Assembly: GCF_004682015.1 (NCBI RefSeq)
Contig: NZ_SMLM01000001.1
Span: 1,798,001 to 1,862,000, forward strand
Reading direction: 5' to 3'
DNA length: 64,000 bases
Source: Ramlibacter henchirensis
GTDB taxonomy: Bacteria > Pseudomonadota > Gammaproteobacteria > Burkholderiales > Burkholderiaceae_C
Shown: positions 63,971-64,000 of the stretch, one piece after another
Layout: the number at the start of each line of letters is the position of its first letter
Numbering within the stretch: the first letter of the stretch is position 1
Position numbers and translations under genes: made by a program
The notes under the pieces: generated by a model
What the model saw: only the letters and a program-made list of their open reading frames with translations
Database searches by the model: none
What the model was told of the DNA's origin: nothing

Positions 63971-64000
63971 ATGACCACGCCCCGCGCCTCCGTCCACCCG
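63971..64000 (+). CDS. 5' end of a gene cut by the window edge
   Basis: ATG starting 5 bp after the TetR stop, open to the window end (MTTPRASVHP). Ten residues are too few to identify it. Spacing implies cotranscription with the TetR regulator, so it is a likely target of that repressor. Confidence 0.5.
   Translation, partial: MTTPRASVHP

Overview
The window looks like the replication-origin region of a GC-rich betaproteobacterium, most likely a member of Burkholderiales/Comamonadaceae (Ramlibacter- or Variovorax-like). This is inferred from gene content and order: gyrB, dnaN and dnaA run leftwards; rpmH, rnpA, yidD, yidC and mnmE run rightwards; and mnmG-rsmG-parA-parB lies about 25 kb to the left. 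Other lineage hints are the many orphan Bug-type solute receptors, very high GC with G/C at third codon positions, and betaproteobacterial REP-like repeats. No rRNA, tRNA, phage, transposase or CRISPR array was seen.

Layout. 0-5 kb: a form II (non-CO) CoxL-like molybdenum hydroxylase with an alpha/beta hydrolase, then a flavin reductase-MarR pair with a perfect palindrome at its start. 4.3-9.3 kb: a GntR/UTRA regulator divergent from a Bug receptor-TauE/SafE-amidohydrolase operon, then a DMT exporter. 9.3-13.4 kb: a LysR regulator divergent from a Rieske oxygenase/PDR reductase/Bug receptor operon. 13.4-22.3 kb: acetoacetyl-CoA synthetase; a TetR regulator with two matching operators, the second in front of a 37-residue membrane peptide and a hydrolase; a uracil/xanthine permease; a cobalamin adenosyltransferase; an EF-hand protein; and a GlcD-like flavoprotein. 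22.3-27.9 kb: the chromosome segregation operon mnmG-rsmG-lysE-parA-hydrolase-parB, with three parS sites inside rsmG and mnmG.

28-46 kb: mixed metabolism and envelope stress. It includes ybhP-clsB-ybhN (cardiolipin synthesis), a radical-SAM/UdgX DNA-repair pair, PagL-like and Spy-like envelope proteins, a protein with three internal repeats, and several small stress-type proteins. Seven of these genes share a GTCCTACRG-like element 54-109 nt upstream, in gene orientation. 46-58 kb: the origin core. DnaA boxes lie in dnaA-rpmH, dnaA-dnaN and beside gyrB. 58-64 kb: a KefB-like antiporter, then the Kdo/LPS genes kdsD-kdsC-lptC, an SDR, and a TetR regulator with a perfect operator in front of a gene that runs off the window.

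Most genes belong to known families. The less ordinary points are the shared upstream motif, the TetR regulon with a micro-protein, the UdgX fusion with its radical-SAM partner, the three-repeat exported protein, and a set of probable leaderless transcripts.
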